DNA of 64,000 nt, taken from positions 1 to 64,000 of the forward strand of contig NZ_SLXL01000012.1 of assembly GCF_004345735.1 (NCBI RefSeq), given 5' to 3'. Positions 1 to 9,492 of this stretch are shown piece after piece; positions within the stretch are counted from its first letter, which is position 1; every line of letters begins with the position of its first letter. The translations under genes and the position numbers were made by a program. The notes beneath the pieces are model-generated. The model had not been told where the DNA came from. It was given only the letters and a program-made list of their open reading frames with translations, and made no database searches. The DNA is from Rhodovulum adriaticum (GTDB lineage Bacteria > Pseudomonadota > Alphaproteobacteria > Rhodobacterales > Rhodobacteraceae).

Positions 1-94
1 AAGCAGAGGAGGCATTCTACGCACGCTTGAAAGCCAACGAAAAAGCAGCCTAATCATTGAACCAGAAACTCTCCGGTAAACCCGGGGCGGTTCA
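1..94 (+). mobile_element. Right end of an IS3-family-like insertion sequence
   Basis: Bases 3-53 finish an open frame ending in residues AEEAFYARLKANEKAA, which resembles the C-terminus of an IS3-family OrfB transposase. It is followed by a terminal sequence at 69-94 whose reverse complement begins TGAACCGCCCCGGGTTTACC, the kind of inverted repeat found at IS3-family ends. The metE reading frame resumes at base 95, inside a codon. The element runs off the left edge, so its other end, full transposase and target duplication cannot be seen. The family assignment is from memory of the repeat type. Confidence 0.72.
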
Positions 95-765
95 GGTCCG
101 CCTATGCCCAATCCCTGACAGAACGCCCGATGAAGGGCATGCTGACCGGGCCGGTGACGATCCTGCAATGGTCCTTCGTCCGTGACGACCAACCGCGCGA
201 GGCGACCTGCCGCCAGATCGCGCTGGCCATCCGCGACGAGGTGATCGACCTGGAGGCTGCCGGCCTGCCTGCGATCCAGATCGACGAACCGGCGTTCCGC
301 GAGGGGCTGCCGCTGCGCCATGCGGACTGGTCGCACTATCTGAACTGGGCGGTGGATGCGTTCCGGCTGTCCTCCTCGGGTGTGCGCGACGACACACAGA
401 TTCACACGCACATGTGCTATTCCGAATTCAACGACATCATCGCCGCCATCGCCGAGATGGATGCCGACGTGATCTCGATCGAGACATCGCGCTCGGACAT
501 GGAACTGTTGGATGTGTTCGGGCAGTTCAAATACCCCAACGAGATCGGGCCGGGCATCTGGGACATCCATTCGCCCCGCGTGCCGCCGCAGGCAGAGATG
601 GCCGCGCTGTTGCGCAAGGCCGCCGAGGTGATCCCCGCCGAACAGCTTTGGGTGAACCCCGATTGCGGGCTCAAGACCCGCGGCTGGCCCGAGGTGAAGG
701 CCGCGCTTGCCAATCTGGTGGCGGCGGCGCGGGGGATGCGGCGGACGGCACTGGCCGCCGAATAG
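95..765 (+). pseudogene. metE: 3' part of metE interrupted by the insertion sequence
   Basis: This is the C-terminal ~220 residues of cobalamin-independent methionine synthase, which methylates homocysteine from 5-methyl-tetrahydropteroyltri-glutamate. The zinc and substrate ligands are visible: His and Cys in THMCYSEF, Glu in SIETSRSD and Cys in NPDCGLKTR. The family is about 750-780 residues, so some 540 N-terminal residues are missing on this side. The frame upstream of base 61 is closed by a stop within the element. Bases 95-96 (GG) are the last two bases of what is normally a Trp codon before S-A-Y-A-Q-S-L-T, so the insertion split that codon. A Met at 130 could start a 211-residue product, but a catalytic C-terminal half alone should not be active. 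Confidence 0.88.
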
Positions 766-816
766 GGTATCGGGGCGATGCGCGGGGGAATGGCCCGCGC
801 ATCCCCCGGCCTGCAT

Positions 817-1947
817 TCAGTGCATCCTCGCGCCCGGCCGCGCCGCGGCCAGCGCCGCGACCGCGGACCAATCGACCCCACGGCCCGCAAAGGGCGCGCG
901 GGCCTGCGTCAGAAACTCCAGCCGGTCGGGCCATTCAGACAGGGCGCCTGTGGCCCGCCCGCAGGTCAGGACCGTCCGCCCGGGACGCTCTCCGGCCAGC
1001 CATGCGCCAAGCGCCCGCGCACGCCGCGCATCGCCCGCATCGATTCCAAGGCGTCCACCATAGACCATGACAGGGCATCCTTCGGTGGCGTCCAGAACCG
1101 GGGCCAGGGTCCGCGTCTGGGCCGCAGGCAGGAATTTCACCGAATACCCCGATGCGCGCAGCAGGTCGGCCTTTACCATCGCGCCGATAATCTCTGTGGC
1201 ATTCTCGGGCACCAGCAGGACGACCGCCCCCCGAGACTGGATCGGTTCGCAGGACCGGCCCGCGCGTAACAGCAGTCGGTTCAGCCGGACGCTCGCCAGG
1301 GCGACATCCAGCCCCGTGAACCTGTCCTCGGTCCAACCCTGCGCAAGCATTCGGCACAGCGCATCGGTGAAAGCCGCCCGCGCGCGCGGCGAGGTCAGCA
1401 AAACCTCGGGCAAGGGCGCAAGCGCGGCCTCGCCCCCCTTGGCAAGGGGCTGGACAAGGTCAGCTGCGAGATCCTCCCAGATCGGACCGCCCAACCCATC
1501 CGCCAGGTAAAGCCGGGCAGCGGCATCAAAGGCGCGGGCTGCCTGCGCCGCCCGGGTGCGGCCGCGATCCCCGCCGGCCAGCGGAACCAGGATGGCCGCG
1601 CCATCGGATCCGGTCGGCCCGATAACCCGCATCGACCAGTCCGAAAACCGCCGCTGCCCGATCCAGCCCGCACATAGAACGGCGACCTCCTCATGGCGCG
1701 GATCTCGCTCGATCCGGGCCATCAGGTCACACACCTCTGCCGCCGGCCCTTCGAGCCACTGCAAAAACAGCCCGTGGCCGTGCAGCAGAACGCCGGACAC
1801 CCCCCTTTCGCGGTTCTGCCCCGCCGAGGCAACGGCAAGCGCCTCGGCCTCGGGCCGGGTCAGCGCGCGGCGGGCGCGGCTGACATAGGCCAGCCTGAAC
1901 ACATTCGTTTCATCGGTCCGTGCGGGAAGCGCTTCGCTCAGCAGCAT
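817..1947 (-). CDS. AppA-like BLUF blue-light sensor with C-terminal SCHIC/B12-binding-like domain
   Basis: This 376-residue protein has an N-terminal BLUF (FAD-binding) domain, residues ~15-110. With the ATG at 1947 as start, the photocycle residues fall at Tyr21, Asn45, Gln63, Trp104 and Met106, the same numbers as in Rhodobacter AppA. Residues ~225-350 resemble the cobalamin-binding fold used by AppA (SCHIC, heme) and PpaA/AerR; the region around [10 protein letters not shown] lacks the DxHxxG cobalamin-ligand motif. AppA is ~450 residues with a Cys-rich tail; that tail is absent here. AppA antagonises the repressor PpsR, but no photosynthesis genes are nearby, so the target is unknown. 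An SD (GGTGGAG) precedes the ATG; a GTG at 1962 is a weaker alternative start. The gene follows a cobalamin riboswitch. Confidence 0.88.
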   Translation of the reverse strand: MLLSEALPARTDETNVFRLAYVSRARRALTRPEAEALAVASAGQNRERGVSGVLLHGHGLFLQWLEGPAAEVCDLMARIERDPRHEEVAVLCAGWIGQRRFSDWSMRVIGPTGSDGAAILVPLAGGDRGRTRAAQAARAFDAAARLYLADGLGGPIWEDLAADLVQPLAKGGEAALAPLPEVLLTSPRARAAFTDALCRMLAQGWTEDRFTGLDVALASVRLNRLLLRAGRSCEPIQSRGAVVLLVPENATEIIGAMVKADLLRASGYSVKFLPAAQTRTLAPVLDATEGCPVMVYGGRLGIDAGDARRARALGAWLAGERPGRTVLTCGRATGALSEWPDRLEFLTQARAPFAGRGVDWSAVAALAAARPGARMH

Positions 1948-1956
1948 CCATGAGAT

Positions 1957-1971
1957 CTCCACCCTGGGTGG
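1957..1971 (-). promoter_or_regulatory. Possible SD-sequestering hairpin of the riboswitch leader
   Basis: On the minus strand CCACC-CAG-GGTGG can fold over the Shine-Dalgarno GGTGGAG just ahead of the ATG at 1947. This could be the expression platform through which the upstream cobalamin aptamer controls translation. The stem is short (5 bp), so this is tentative. Confidence 0.4.
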
Positions 1972-2063
1972 CGGGATGTGGCCGGGTGCGCATGACCTGT
2001 CCGGCCGCCTTGGCCGGTCCGCACCGTGTCCGCCGGGGCACCCCGCCCGTTGTCAACACCAAG

Positions 2064-2243
2064 CAGATGGCAGGTCTCCTGGCTCGTGGGTCGTCGCCTG
2101 TCCGGACCTTCCCGGGCACATCGCCCAGTGGCATTTCCGAACCCGCTCGCCACATACAGTTGCGGGGGCAGCCGCGGCCCTGGCACAAGGCCTTACCGCG
2201 TTCCCTTTTCAGGCACGCCCCAGTCGGACGCGCACACCATCTG
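2064..2243 (-). promoter_or_regulatory. Cobalamin (AdoCbl-type) riboswitch
   Basis: Read on the minus strand, the aptamer has the conserved core GCTGCCCCCGCAACTGTA, the box GCCACTGG, the GGGAAGG segment and the 3' signature GAGCCAGGAGACCTGCC. A closing P1 helix is formed by CAGATGG (2243-2237) and CCATCTG (2070-2064). The aptamer is about 180 nt, normal for the class. The next gene on this strand is the BLUF sensor, starting 116 nt further on; no other open frame intervenes. B12 riboswitches usually precede cobalamin synthesis, transport or B12-independent isozyme genes. Confidence 0.96.
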
Positions 2244-2624
2244 GCACGATGCTAAGTGACCGCGCCCCCCTTGTCGAAGGAAACCTGCCAACCGCGACAC
2301 CGCCATTCCGAATTTGACCTGGGATCGCATTGATCTGCCACGGAACAGATCGACCCGCGCAAGAGCGCGCGATGGCCGGTCTATGGCGCCACGCAACGCC
2401 AATCGGCGCGCCGTCCTGCAAAGGCCCGACTGGCAGCCCCGCCGGATCATGTCGTGGACTGGGCAGATCGATGACGGGGTACTGCCAGCGCCGTCGAACG
2501 TAGCTACGCCCGAATCTCCCCCAGCACCTGCGCCGCACGGCGGATGTGGTGGACTTAAGGAAACGGCGACAGGTTCAGTGAACCCGGGCGCACCTCGCAA
2601 ATATCTGCAAGCCACTGAAAGGAC
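2244..2624. other. Gene-free stretch upstream of the riboswitch
   Basis: About 380 bases between the riboswitch and the tRNA-Val pair. The open frames here (both strands) are arginine/proline-rich and show no family resemblance or credible ribosome-binding site. It should contain the minus-strand promoter of the riboswitch leader, but I cannot pick out a convincing one. Confidence 0.5.
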
Positions 2625-2700
2625 TGGTGGGCGATGAGAGGCTCGAACTCCCGACATCCTCGGTGTAAACGAGGCGCTCTACCAACTGAGCTAATCGCCC
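2625..2700 (-). tRNA. tRNA-Val (anticodon TAC)
   Basis: The minus strand folds as a cloverleaf: acceptor GGGCGAT pairs with ATCGCCC, the D arm contains GCTCAGTTGGTAGAGC, the anticodon stem-loop is CCTCG-TTTACAC-CGAGG and the T loop contains GTTCGAG. The anticodon TAC reads GUA/GUG valine codons. CCA is encoded (bases 2627-2625). It lies downstream of tRNA-Val(CAC), probably on the same transcript. Confidence 0.97.
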
Positions 2701-2886
2701 GATGCACGGGGTTTAGACCGCGCCGCGCCCATAGCGCAAGCCCCTGCCCCGCACGATCTTGTCCCGTTCAGGTTGCGGCTGCTTCAGCGCCGGTCGCTAG
2801 CTATCCCCTGCCGCCAGGCCGGGGGTCCACATGCGTGGCTGCGAAAACGCCAGCCACCAGAGAACGGCGGCATAAATTGCAGAAAA

Positions 2887-2961
2887 TGGTGGGTGATGAG
2901 AGATTCGAACTCCCGACATCTTCGATGTGAACGAAGCGCTCTACCACTGAGCTAATCACCC
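2887..2961 (-). tRNA. tRNA-Val (anticodon CAC)
   Basis: Minus-strand cloverleaf with acceptor GGGTGAT/ATCACCC, D arm GCTCAGTGGTAGAGC and anticodon stem-loop CTTCG-TTCACAT-CGAAG, giving anticodon CAC (GUG codon). CCA is encoded at 2889-2887. It starts 13 bases after the HU-like gene stop, so it may be processed from a hup-tRNA transcript. Confidence 0.97.
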
Positions 2962-2974
2962 GGTAGCGCGGCTT

Positions 2975-3394
2975 TTAGCTTTCCTCGCCAGGCTCTGCAA
3001 GGGGGGTTTTCACCTCTTCGGCGGCCTGGTCTGCCGCTTGCTGCGAGCGGCGAATCCGGGTGATCAGGACCTCGCCGTTTTCCTTGTCCTTGCGGTTCGT
3101 GACCATCAGCTTGCCGAAGGGCTGCAGGTTCATCGTCCGGCCCTCAGACACTGTCTGTCCCAGCACCGCCAGCATCGCCTCGACGACGGGTTTGACGTGC
3201 TTCTTCTTCTCGCCCGAGGCGGCGACGACCTTTTCGATCAGGTCGCTCTTGCGCAGTTCGTCCGCCGTTTCGCCAGCCCCGGTATCGGCCTGCTCCGCAC
3301 CCTCGGTCACGCTGGCGTCGGGGGCGTTGCGGGCGGTGGTGGCTTTGCGAACGGCGGTCGTGCTACGCGTGCGCGTGGTCGTTGCTTTGGTCAT
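2975..3394 (-). CDS. HU/IHF-family DNA-binding protein with N-terminal extension
   Basis: This 139-residue protein carries a nucleoid HU-type DNA-bending domain at about residues 47-117 (LRKSDLIEKVVAASGEKK through VLITRIRRSQQ). The first ~45 residues are a low-complexity Thr/Arg/Ala then acidic extension, and there is also an acidic C-terminal tail; classical HU is ~90 residues. HU compacts and bends DNA as a dimer. The gene follows lon on the same strand, the common lon-hup arrangement, but a strong hairpin separates the two. The extension resembles basic tails of histone-like HU variants, so it may add non-specific DNA contacts. The HU arm appears shortened: the usual RNP motif is not seen. 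Confidence 0.85.
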   Translation of the reverse strand: MTKATTTRTRSTTAVRKATTARNAPDASVTEGAEQADTGAGETADELRKSDLIEKVVAASGEKKKHVKPVVEAMLAVLGQTVSEGRTMNLQPFGKLMVTNRKDKENGEVLITRIRRSQQAADQAAEEVKTPLAEPGEES

Positions 3395-3479
3395 GCTGCC
3401 CCTGCTGATTGTGGTTCATGCCTCTTGAACCGCATCATATCGAAGGACGCAGAAAATTTCCATCCGCAATACCGGCGAA

Positions 3480-3514
3480 AACGAAACGCGGCGCGCCACT
3501 TGGGCGCGCCGCGT
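3480..3514 (-). terminator. Rho-independent terminator after lon
   Basis: On the minus strand a 12-bp GC stem (ACGCGGCGCGCC / GGCGCGCCGCGT) with a short loop is followed by TTCGTTTTC. It sits 30 bases after the lon stop codon and before the HU-like gene. Confidence 0.8.
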
Positions 3515-3543
3515 CATGTCACATGTCAGCGTATTGCGCGGGA

Positions 3544-5952
3544 TCAGTGGGCGATCTGGCCCGCCCCGGCGCCTGCGGCCGCCTTGGCGGCCTGCGCGGC
3601 GGCCTCTTCGGCCTCTTCGTCCCAATCGATGGCCTCGGGCTGGGCGACCAGCGCGTGATCCAGCACATCCCGCACGTCAGAGACGGGAATGATCTCCAGC
3701 CCCTCCTTCACGTTGTCGGGGATTTCGCGCAGGTCCTTTTCGTTTTCCTGGGGGATCAGCACGGTCTTGATCCCGCCACGCAGCGCGGCCAGCAGCTTTT
3801 CCTTCAGCCCGCCGATGGCCAGCACCTGCCCGCGCAGGGTGACCTCGCCGGTCATGGCGATGTCCTTGCGCACCGGGATGCCGGTCAGCACCGACACGAT
3901 GGAGGTCACCATCGCAATGCCCGCCGACGGACCGTCCTTGGGCGTGGCGCCCTCGGGGACGTGAACGTGGATGTCCCATTTTTCGAACCGGGGCGGTTTC
4001 ACCCCAATCTCGGGCGCGATGGAGCGGACATAGCTGGAGGCCGCATCGATGGATTCCTTCATCACCTCGCCCAGCTTGCCGGTCGTCTTCATCCGGCCCT
4101 TGCCAGGCAGTTTCAGCGCCTCGATGGACAGCAGGTCGCCGCCCACGCTGGTCCAGGCCAGCCCGGTGACCACGCCGATCTGATCCTCTTTCTCGGCCAG
4201 GCCATAGCGGAACTTCTTGACGCCCAGGAAATCCTCCAGCGTGTCGGGCGTGATTGTGACCTTTTCGGCCTCTCTCTTGATCAGCTTGGTCACCGCCTTG
4301 CGGGCCAGCTTGGCGATCTCGCGCTCCAGGTTCCGCACGCCCGCCTCGCGGGTGTAGTAGCGGATGATGCCGGTCAGGGCCTCTTCGGTCAGTTCGAACT
4401 CGGACGCCTTCAGGCCGTGGTTCTTCATCTGCTTGGGCACGAGGTGGCGCAGCGCGATCTCGCGCTTTTCGTCCTCGGTATAGCCCGCAAGGCTGATGAT
4501 CTCCATCCGGTCCAGCAACGGCCCGGGCATGTTGTAGCTGTTGGCCGTGGTCAGGAACATCACGTTGGACAGGTCGTACTCGACCTCCAGGTAATGGTCG
4601 ACGAAGGTGCCGTTCTGTTCGGGGTCCAGAACCTCCAGCATGGCGCTGGCCGGATCGCCCCGGAAATCCTGGCCCATCTTGTCGATCTCATCCAGCAGGA
4701 TCAGCGGATTGGTCGTCTTGGCCTTTTTCAGCGCCTGGATGATCTTGCCGGGCATGGAGCCGATATAGGTGCGCCGGTGGCCGCGGATTTCGGATTCATC
4801 GCGCACGCCGCCCAGGGAAATACGGATGAACTCGCGCCCCGTGGCGCGCGCCACGGATTTGCCCAGCGAGGTCTTGCCCACGCCCGGCGGGCCGACCAGG
4901 CACAGGATCGGGCCTTTCAGCTTTTTGCTGCGCTGCTGCACGGCGAGGTATTCGACGATGCGTTCCTTGACCTTTTCCAGCCCGTAATGATCGTCGTCCA
5001 GAATGCTCTCGGCCCGGGTCAGATCCTTTTTCACGCGGGATTTCACGCCCCACGGGATCGCCAGCATCCAGTCCAGGTAATTGCGCACGACCGTCGCCTC
5101 GGCCGACATCGGCGACATCGACTTCAGCTTCTTGATTTCGGCCTCGGCCTTTTCGCGCGCCTCTTTCGACAGCTTGGTGTTCGCGATGCGCTCTTCCAGT
5201 TCGGCGATCTCGTTCTGGCCCTCATCGCCATCGCCCAGTTCGCGCTGGATCGCCTTCATCTGTTCGTTCAGGTAATACTCGCGCTGCGTCCGCTCCATCT
5301 GGGATTTCACGCGGGTCTTGATCTTCTTCTCGACCTGAAGGACCGACATCTCGCCCTGCATCAGGCCGTAGACCTTTTCCAGCCGCTCGGCGACGGACAG
5401 GGTTTCCAGCAGTTCCTGCTTCTGATCGACCTCGACGCCCAGATGCCCGGACACCAGATCGGCCAGCTTGGCCGGCTCGCGCGTTTCGGCCACCGCCGAC
5501 AGCGCCTCTTCGGGGATGTTCTTCTTGATCTTGGCGTAACGCTCGAACTCGGCCCCGACAGAGCGCAGCAGAGCCTCGACCGCGGCGGGGTCACCCGCCA
5601 CCTCGTCCAAGGTTTCGGCGTGGGCCTCGAAAAAGGCCTCGTTCTCGACGAAATCAGTGATGCGCACGCGGGTCTTGCCCTCGACCAGCACCTTCACCGT
5701 GCCGTCGGGCAATTTCAGCAGTTGCAGCACGTTGGCCAGAACCCCGGCGCGGTAAATACCGTCGGAGTCGGGATCGTCCACCGCCGGGTCGATCTGGGCC
5801 GACAGCAGGATCTGCTTGTCGTCCTGCATCACCTCTTCCAGCGCGCGCACGGATTTCTCGCGCCCGACGAAAAGCGGAACGATCATGTGGGGGAATACCA
5901 CGATGTCGCGCAGCGGCAGGACGGGGAAGGATTGACTCAGTTGCTCGGTCAT
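3544..5952 (-). CDS. lon: ATP-dependent protease La (Lon)
   Basis: This 802-residue, full-length bacterial Lon degrades misfolded and regulatory proteins in the cytoplasm as a hexamer. Domain order: N-terminal substrate-binding domain (~10-205), coiled-coil linker, AAA+ module with Walker [14 protein letters not shown] (~residue 353) and Walker B ILLDEIDK, then the serine protease domain with the Ser-Lys dyad in KDGPSAG (~676) and GLKEKLLAA (~718). The open frame extends 90 codons further upstream, but [21 protein letters not shown] is the family N-terminus and AAGGAA sits just before that ATG. A terminator follows the gene, ahead of the HU-like gene. Confidence 0.98.
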   Translation of the reverse strand: MTEQLSQSFPVLPLRDIVVFPHMIVPLFVGREKSVRALEEVMQDDKQILLSAQIDPAVDDPDSDGIYRAGVLANVLQLLKLPDGTVKVLVEGKTRVRITDFVENEAFFEAHAETLDEVAGDPAAVEALLRSVGAEFERYAKIKKNIPEEALSAVAETREPAKLADLVSGHLGVEVDQKQELLETLSVAERLEKVYGLMQGEMSVLQVEKKIKTRVKSQMERTQREYYLNEQMKAIQRELGDGDEGQNEIAELEERIANTKLSKEAREKAEAEIKKLKSMSPMSAEATVVRNYLDWMLAIPWGVKSRVKKDLTRAESILDDDHYGLEKVKERIVEYLAVQQRSKKLKGPILCLVGPPGVGKTSLGKSVARATGREFIRISLGGVRDESEIRGHRRTYIGSMPGKIIQALKKAKTTNPLILLDEIDKMGQDFRGDPASAMLEVLDPEQNGTFVDHYLEVEYDLSNVMFLTTANSYNMPGPLLDRMEIISLAGYTEDEKREIALRHLVPKQMKNHGLKASEFELTEEALTGIIRYYTREAGVRNLEREIAKLARKAVTKLIKREAEKVTITPDTLEDFLGVKKFRYGLAEKEDQIGVVTGLAWTSVGGDLLSIEALKLPGKGRMKTTGKLGEVMKESIDAASSYVRSIAPEIGVKPPRFEKWDIHVHVPEGATPKDGPSAGIAMVTSIVSVLTGIPVRKDIAMTGEVTLRGQVLAIGGLKEKLLAALRGGIKTVLIPQENEKDLREIPDNVKEGLEIIPVSDVRDVLDHALVAQPEAIDWDEEAEEAAAQAAKAAAGAGAGQIAH

Positions 5953-6136
5953 ATGGGTTCCTTGGCTATGGCAAGAGGACACCGGCCCCGATCGCGGCAG
6001 CCTTGCGGCCCTCTCCTGTCTGGCACAATATCTGGGGCCGGACGGCCCACATTCAACCAGAGTCTTCGTTGCGGCTTGGGATTCAGCATGCCCGTCCGCG
6101 CCTGCAGGCGCAAGCGCGGTTTCCGGCGGTTTCGCC

Positions 6137-7267
6137 CTAAAGCGGCGGGATATCGCCCTGGGCCCGCTGGGCGTGGAACGCCTCCTGCCAGTCGGCAAAG
6201 CGCCCCTCGGCGATCGCCGCACGCATGCCGGCCATCAACTCTTGATAATAATGCAGGTTGTGCCAGGTCAGCAGCATGGACGCGATGATTTCCTGCGCGC
6301 GAAATACATGATGCAGGTAGGCGCGCGAATAGTTGCGGCAGGCCGGGCAGGTGCACTGTTCGTCCAGGGGGCGGGGATCGTCGGCGTGGCGGGCATTCTT
6401 GATGTTCACAACGCCCCGGCGGGTAAAGACCTGCCCCGTCCGCCCCGACCGCGTGGGCAGAACACAATCCATCATGTCGATGCCGCGGGCCACCGCACCG
6501 ACGATATCGTCGGGCTTGCCCACGCCCATCAGGTAGCGCGGCTTGTCCACCGGCAGGCAATCGGGGGCATAGTCCAGAACGTCGAACATGGCCTCTTGCC
6601 CCTCGCCCACGGCCAGGCCACCGACCGCGTAGCCGTCAAAGCCGATGGCTTTCAGCGCCTCGGCGGATTCCTCGCGCAGCTCGCGCGTCACGCCGCCCTG
6701 CATGATCCCGAACAGCGCATGGCCCGGCCGGTCGCCAAAGGCGGCCTTGGACCGTTCCGCCCACCGCATCGACAGGCGCATGGCGCGGGCGACCTCCGCG
6801 TCGGTGGCGGGCAGTGCGGGGCATTCGTCGAAACACATCACGATGTCCGACCCCAGCAGGCGCTGGATTTCCATGCTGCGTTCCGGGGTCAGGGTGTGGC
6901 GCGAGCCGTCGATATGGCTTTTGAAGGTCACGCCCTCCTCGGTCAGCTTGCGCAGTTCGGCCAGGCTCATCACCTGAAAGCCACCGGAATCGGTCAGGAT
7001 CGGCCCCTGCCAGTTCATGAAACGGTGCAAGCCCCCCAGCCGGTCGATCCGTTCCGCCGTGGGCCGCAGCATCAGGTGGTAGGTGTTGCCCAGGATGATA
7101 TCGGCCCCGGTCGCGGCCACGCTGTCGGGCATCATCGCCTTGACCGTGGCCGCCGTGCCCACCGGCATGAAGGCCGGCGTGCGGATTTCGCCCCGCGGCG
7201 TCGAGATGACACCACTGCGTGCCTTGCCATCGGTAGCCTTAAGATCGAAGGTGAACGCAACCGTCAT
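6137..7267 (-). CDS. tgt: Queuine/preQ1 tRNA-guanine transglycosylase
   Basis: This 376-residue enzyme exchanges guanine-34 for preQ1 in tRNAs with GUN anticodons, the committed step of queuosine modification. Asp in TDSGGFQ (~93) and the nucleophile Asp in [11 protein letters not shown] (~266) are present, as are the zinc ligands in [16 protein letters not shown]. The start is [14 protein letters not shown], matching the family; the frame continues upstream without homology. It is on the same strand as lon, 184 bases upstream, and divergent from the RimB-RimK fusion. No other queuosine genes are seen nearby. Confidence 0.97.
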   Translation of the reverse strand: MTVAFTFDLKATDGKARSGVISTPRGEIRTPAFMPVGTAATVKAMMPDSVAATGADIILGNTYHLMLRPTAERIDRLGGLHRFMNWQGPILTDSGGFQVMSLAELRKLTEEGVTFKSHIDGSRHTLTPERSMEIQRLLGSDIVMCFDECPALPATDAEVARAMRLSMRWAERSKAAFGDRPGHALFGIMQGGVTRELREESAEALKAIGFDGYAVGGLAVGEGQEAMFDVLDYAPDCLPVDKPRYLMGVGKPDDIVGAVARGIDMMDCVLPTRSGRTGQVFTRRGVVNIKNARHADDPRPLDEQCTCPACRNYSRAYLHHVFRAQEIIASMLLTWHNLHYYQELMAGMRAAIAEGRFADWQEAFHAQRAQGDIPPL

Positions 7268-7337
7268 AGTTCTTCCCGCCTGAACCCCTAGACGAGGGTT
7301 CATAGGCGATTCTGACCGGAATCCAAGGAGACCCCGC

Positions 7338-8750
7338 ATGAGCGAGACCGAAATCCCCGAACCGGACCTTTTCCGCCTGGGCTGGGAAGAATGGGTCGCG
7401 CTGCCGGGCCTTGGGCTGCCGGCGATGAAGGCCAAGGTCGATACCGGGGCCAAGACCTCGGCGCTGCATGCATTCGACATCGAACCTTTCGGCCCGGCCA
7501 GCCGCCCCAAGGTGCGGTTTGCCATTCACCCGATTCCCGGGCGCGAGGATCTGTCGATCCCCTGCTCGGCCGAAATCGTGGACCGGCGCGAGGTCATCTC
7601 CTCCAACGGCGAATCCGAATGGCGCTATGTCATCGCGGCAGAAATCCAGATCGGCCCCCGCACCTGGCCGATCGAACTGACCCTGACCAATCGCGGGGGC
7701 ATGGCCTATCGGATGTTGCTGGGCCGCCAGGCATTGGGCGAGGATGTTGTCGTCAGCCCGGGCGACAGTTTTTGCCAGCCAAAGCTGTCCTATGATGTCT
7801 ATCACACGTCCGAGGTGCGCCAGGTCGCGCCGCTGCGCGTTCTGCGCATTGCCGTGCTGTCGCGCGAGGGCAAGAATTACTCGACCACCCGGCTGGTGGA
7901 CGAGGGCGAGAAGCGCGGCCATGTGGTCGAGGTGATCGATACCACCCGCTGCTACATGGCGCTAAGCGCGCTGTCGCCCGAGGTTTATTACGACGGCACG
8001 CGCCTGCCCCGCTACGACGCGATCATCCCGCGCGTGGGCGCCTCCGTCACCTCTTACGGGACGGCCGTGATCCGCCAGTTCGAAACCATCGGCACCTATT
8101 GCGTGAACGGGTCCGAAGGCATCACCGCCAGCCGGGACAAGCTGCACGCCCACCAGATCCTGGCCCGCCACAAGATCGGCATGCCGATGACGGCCTTTGC
8201 CGCCTCGCCCAAGGACACGAACAACCTGATTTCGCTGGTCGGCGGGGCACCGCTGATCGTGAAACTGCTGGAATCGACCCAGGGCAAAGGCGTGGTGCTG
8301 GCCGAAACGAAAAAGGCCGCGGAATCGGTGATTACCGCGTTCCGGGGGCTCAAGGCCTCGTTTCTTGTCCAGCAATTCGTAAAGGAGGCCGCGGGCGAGG
8401 ATATCCGCTGCCTGGTGGTCGGCAACAAGGTGGTCGCCGCGATGAAACGGACCGGGGCCGAGGGCGATTTCCGCTCGAACCTGCATATGGGCGGCAGCGC
8501 GACGGCGGTGCGCATCACCAAGGCCGAGCGCGAAACCGCCGTGAAGGCTGCCCGCGCCTTTCGCCTGAACCTGGCGGGGGTGGACCTGCTGCGCTCGGAA
8601 ACCGGGCCCAAGGTGCTGGAGGTCAACTCCTCGCCCGGGCTGGAGGGGATCGAGAAGGCCTCGGGCAAGAACATCGTCGGGCTGCTGTATGACGAGATCG
8701 AGAAGCGCGCCCGACCGCTGCCCATCCCCAAGGGGCGGCGGCGCAGCTGA
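7338..8750 (+). CDS. RimB-like retropepsin domain fused to RimK-type glutamate ligase
   Basis: This 470-residue protein has two parts. Residues ~1-150 match the RimB / ATP-dependent zinc protease-like aspartic protease family, with the catalytic Asp in [12 protein letters not shown] (Asp35). Residues ~160-465 match RimK, an ATP-grasp ligase that adds glutamate to the C-terminus of ribosomal protein S6; the ATP-grasp core and the [13 protein letters not shown] metal-binding stretch are visible. RimB trims the poly-Glu tails that RimK makes. In many bacteria these are separate genes; here both activities appear to be on one chain. The ATG follows an AAGGAGA Shine-Dalgarno. Confidence 0.9.
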   Translation: MSETEIPEPDLFRLGWEEWVALPGLGLPAMKAKVDTGAKTSALHAFDIEPFGPASRPKVRFAIHPIPGREDLSIPCSAEIVDRREVISSNGESEWRYVIAAEIQIGPRTWPIELTLTNRGGMAYRMLLGRQALGEDVVVSPGDSFCQPKLSYDVYHTSEVRQVAPLRVLRIAVLSREGKNYSTTRLVDEGEKRGHVVEVIDTTRCYMALSALSPEVYYDGTRLPRYDAIIPRVGASVTSYGTAVIRQFETIGTYCVNGSEGITASRDKLHAHQILARHKIGMPMTAFAASPKDTNNLISLVGGAPLIVKLLESTQGKGVVLAETKKAAESVITAFRGLKASFLVQQFVKEAAGEDIRCLVVGNKVVAAMKRTGAEGDFRSNLHMGGSATAVRITKAERETAVKAARAFRLNLAGVDLLRSETGPKVLEVNSSPGLEGIEKASGKNIVGLLYDEIEKRARPLPIPKGRRRS

Positions 8751-8852
8751 CGCCGATCACATCGCCGTGCGCACGGGGCACATCCCGTCGCAGGGCGATT
8801 GACCGGGCGCGTCGCCGGACAAGCTGTTCCCCCAATGACCAGGAGGGAACCG

Positions 8853-9485
8853 ATGTTCGACAAATCCCACGACCCGGTGGCGGAGCTGAACCGCCACAAG
8901 ACACCCGAGGATTTCGGCGACCGCGTGGCGCTGCGGCTGGTGAAATTCATGCGCGTCTTTGCCGACGCGTTCTTTGCCAAGCGCTATGGCCACCGCGCAG
9001 TGGTGCTGGAAACCGTGGCCGCCGTGCCCGGCATGGTCGGCGGCATGTTGCAGCACCTCAAGGCGATCCGCCACATCCGCGACGATCAGGGCTGGATTCG
9101 CGAATTGCTGGACGAGGCCGAGAACGAGCGGATGCACCTGATGACCTTCATCAAGATCGCGCAGCCCACGGTTCTGGAACGCGCGATCATCCTTGTCGGG
9201 CAGGCGCTGTTCTTCAACGCGTATTTCTTTCTCTACCTGCTGTTCCCGCGCATCGCGCACCGCGTCGTGGGTTACCTGGAGGAAGAGGCCGTCATCAGCT
9301 ACACGCAATATCTGGCGCAGATCGACGCCGGGCAGGCCGAAAACGTGGCCGCGCCGCGCATCGCGATCGACTATTGGTCCCTGCCCGAAGACGCCCGCCT
9401 GCGCGAGGTGGTGATCGCCGTGCGCGCAGACGAGGCCGGACACCGCGACCGCAACCATGAAATGGCCGACAGCCTGACCGGCTGA
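8853..9485 (+). CDS. aox: Bacterial alternative oxidase (di-iron quinol oxidase)
   Basis: This 210-residue enzyme oxidises ubiquinol and reduces O2 to water without pumping protons, resisting cyanide and NO. The di-iron ligands are all present: Glu53 (VLET), Glu92/His95 (ENERMH), Glu143-144 (LEEEA) and Glu194/His197 (DEAGH). Hydrophobic helices at ~108-130 fit interfacial membrane binding. It lacks the mitochondrial N-terminal extension and regulatory Cys. The ATG at 8853 has an AGGAGGG Shine-Dalgarno; the longer frame from 8799 does not. It converges with the LOV gene, 7 bases apart. It may protect against over-reduction or nitrosative stress. Confidence 0.95.
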   Translation: MFDKSHDPVAELNRHKTPEDFGDRVALRLVKFMRVFADAFFAKRYGHRAVVLETVAAVPGMVGGMLQHLKAIRHIRDDQGWIRELLDEAENERMHLMTFIKIAQPTVLERAIILVGQALFFNAYFFLYLLFPRIAHRVVGYLEEEAVISYTQYLAQIDAGQAENVAAPRIAIDYWSLPEDARLREVVIAVRADEAGHRDRNHEMADSLTG

Positions 9486-9492
9486 ATACCCC

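Noticed and set aside
414-1070. Plus-strand frames over the end of metE and the BLUF gene
   Set aside because: They are out-of-frame or antisense to recognised coding sequence and show no homology.
2193-2657. Minus-strand frame across the riboswitch and the upstream gap
   Set aside because: It runs into the structured aptamer and the tRNA region, and the product has no recognisable features.
3409-6288. 959-codon plus-strand open frame
   Set aside because: It is antisense to lon over its whole length, rich in His/Arg/Leu/Gly, and shows no family motif; the lon protein is unmistakable.
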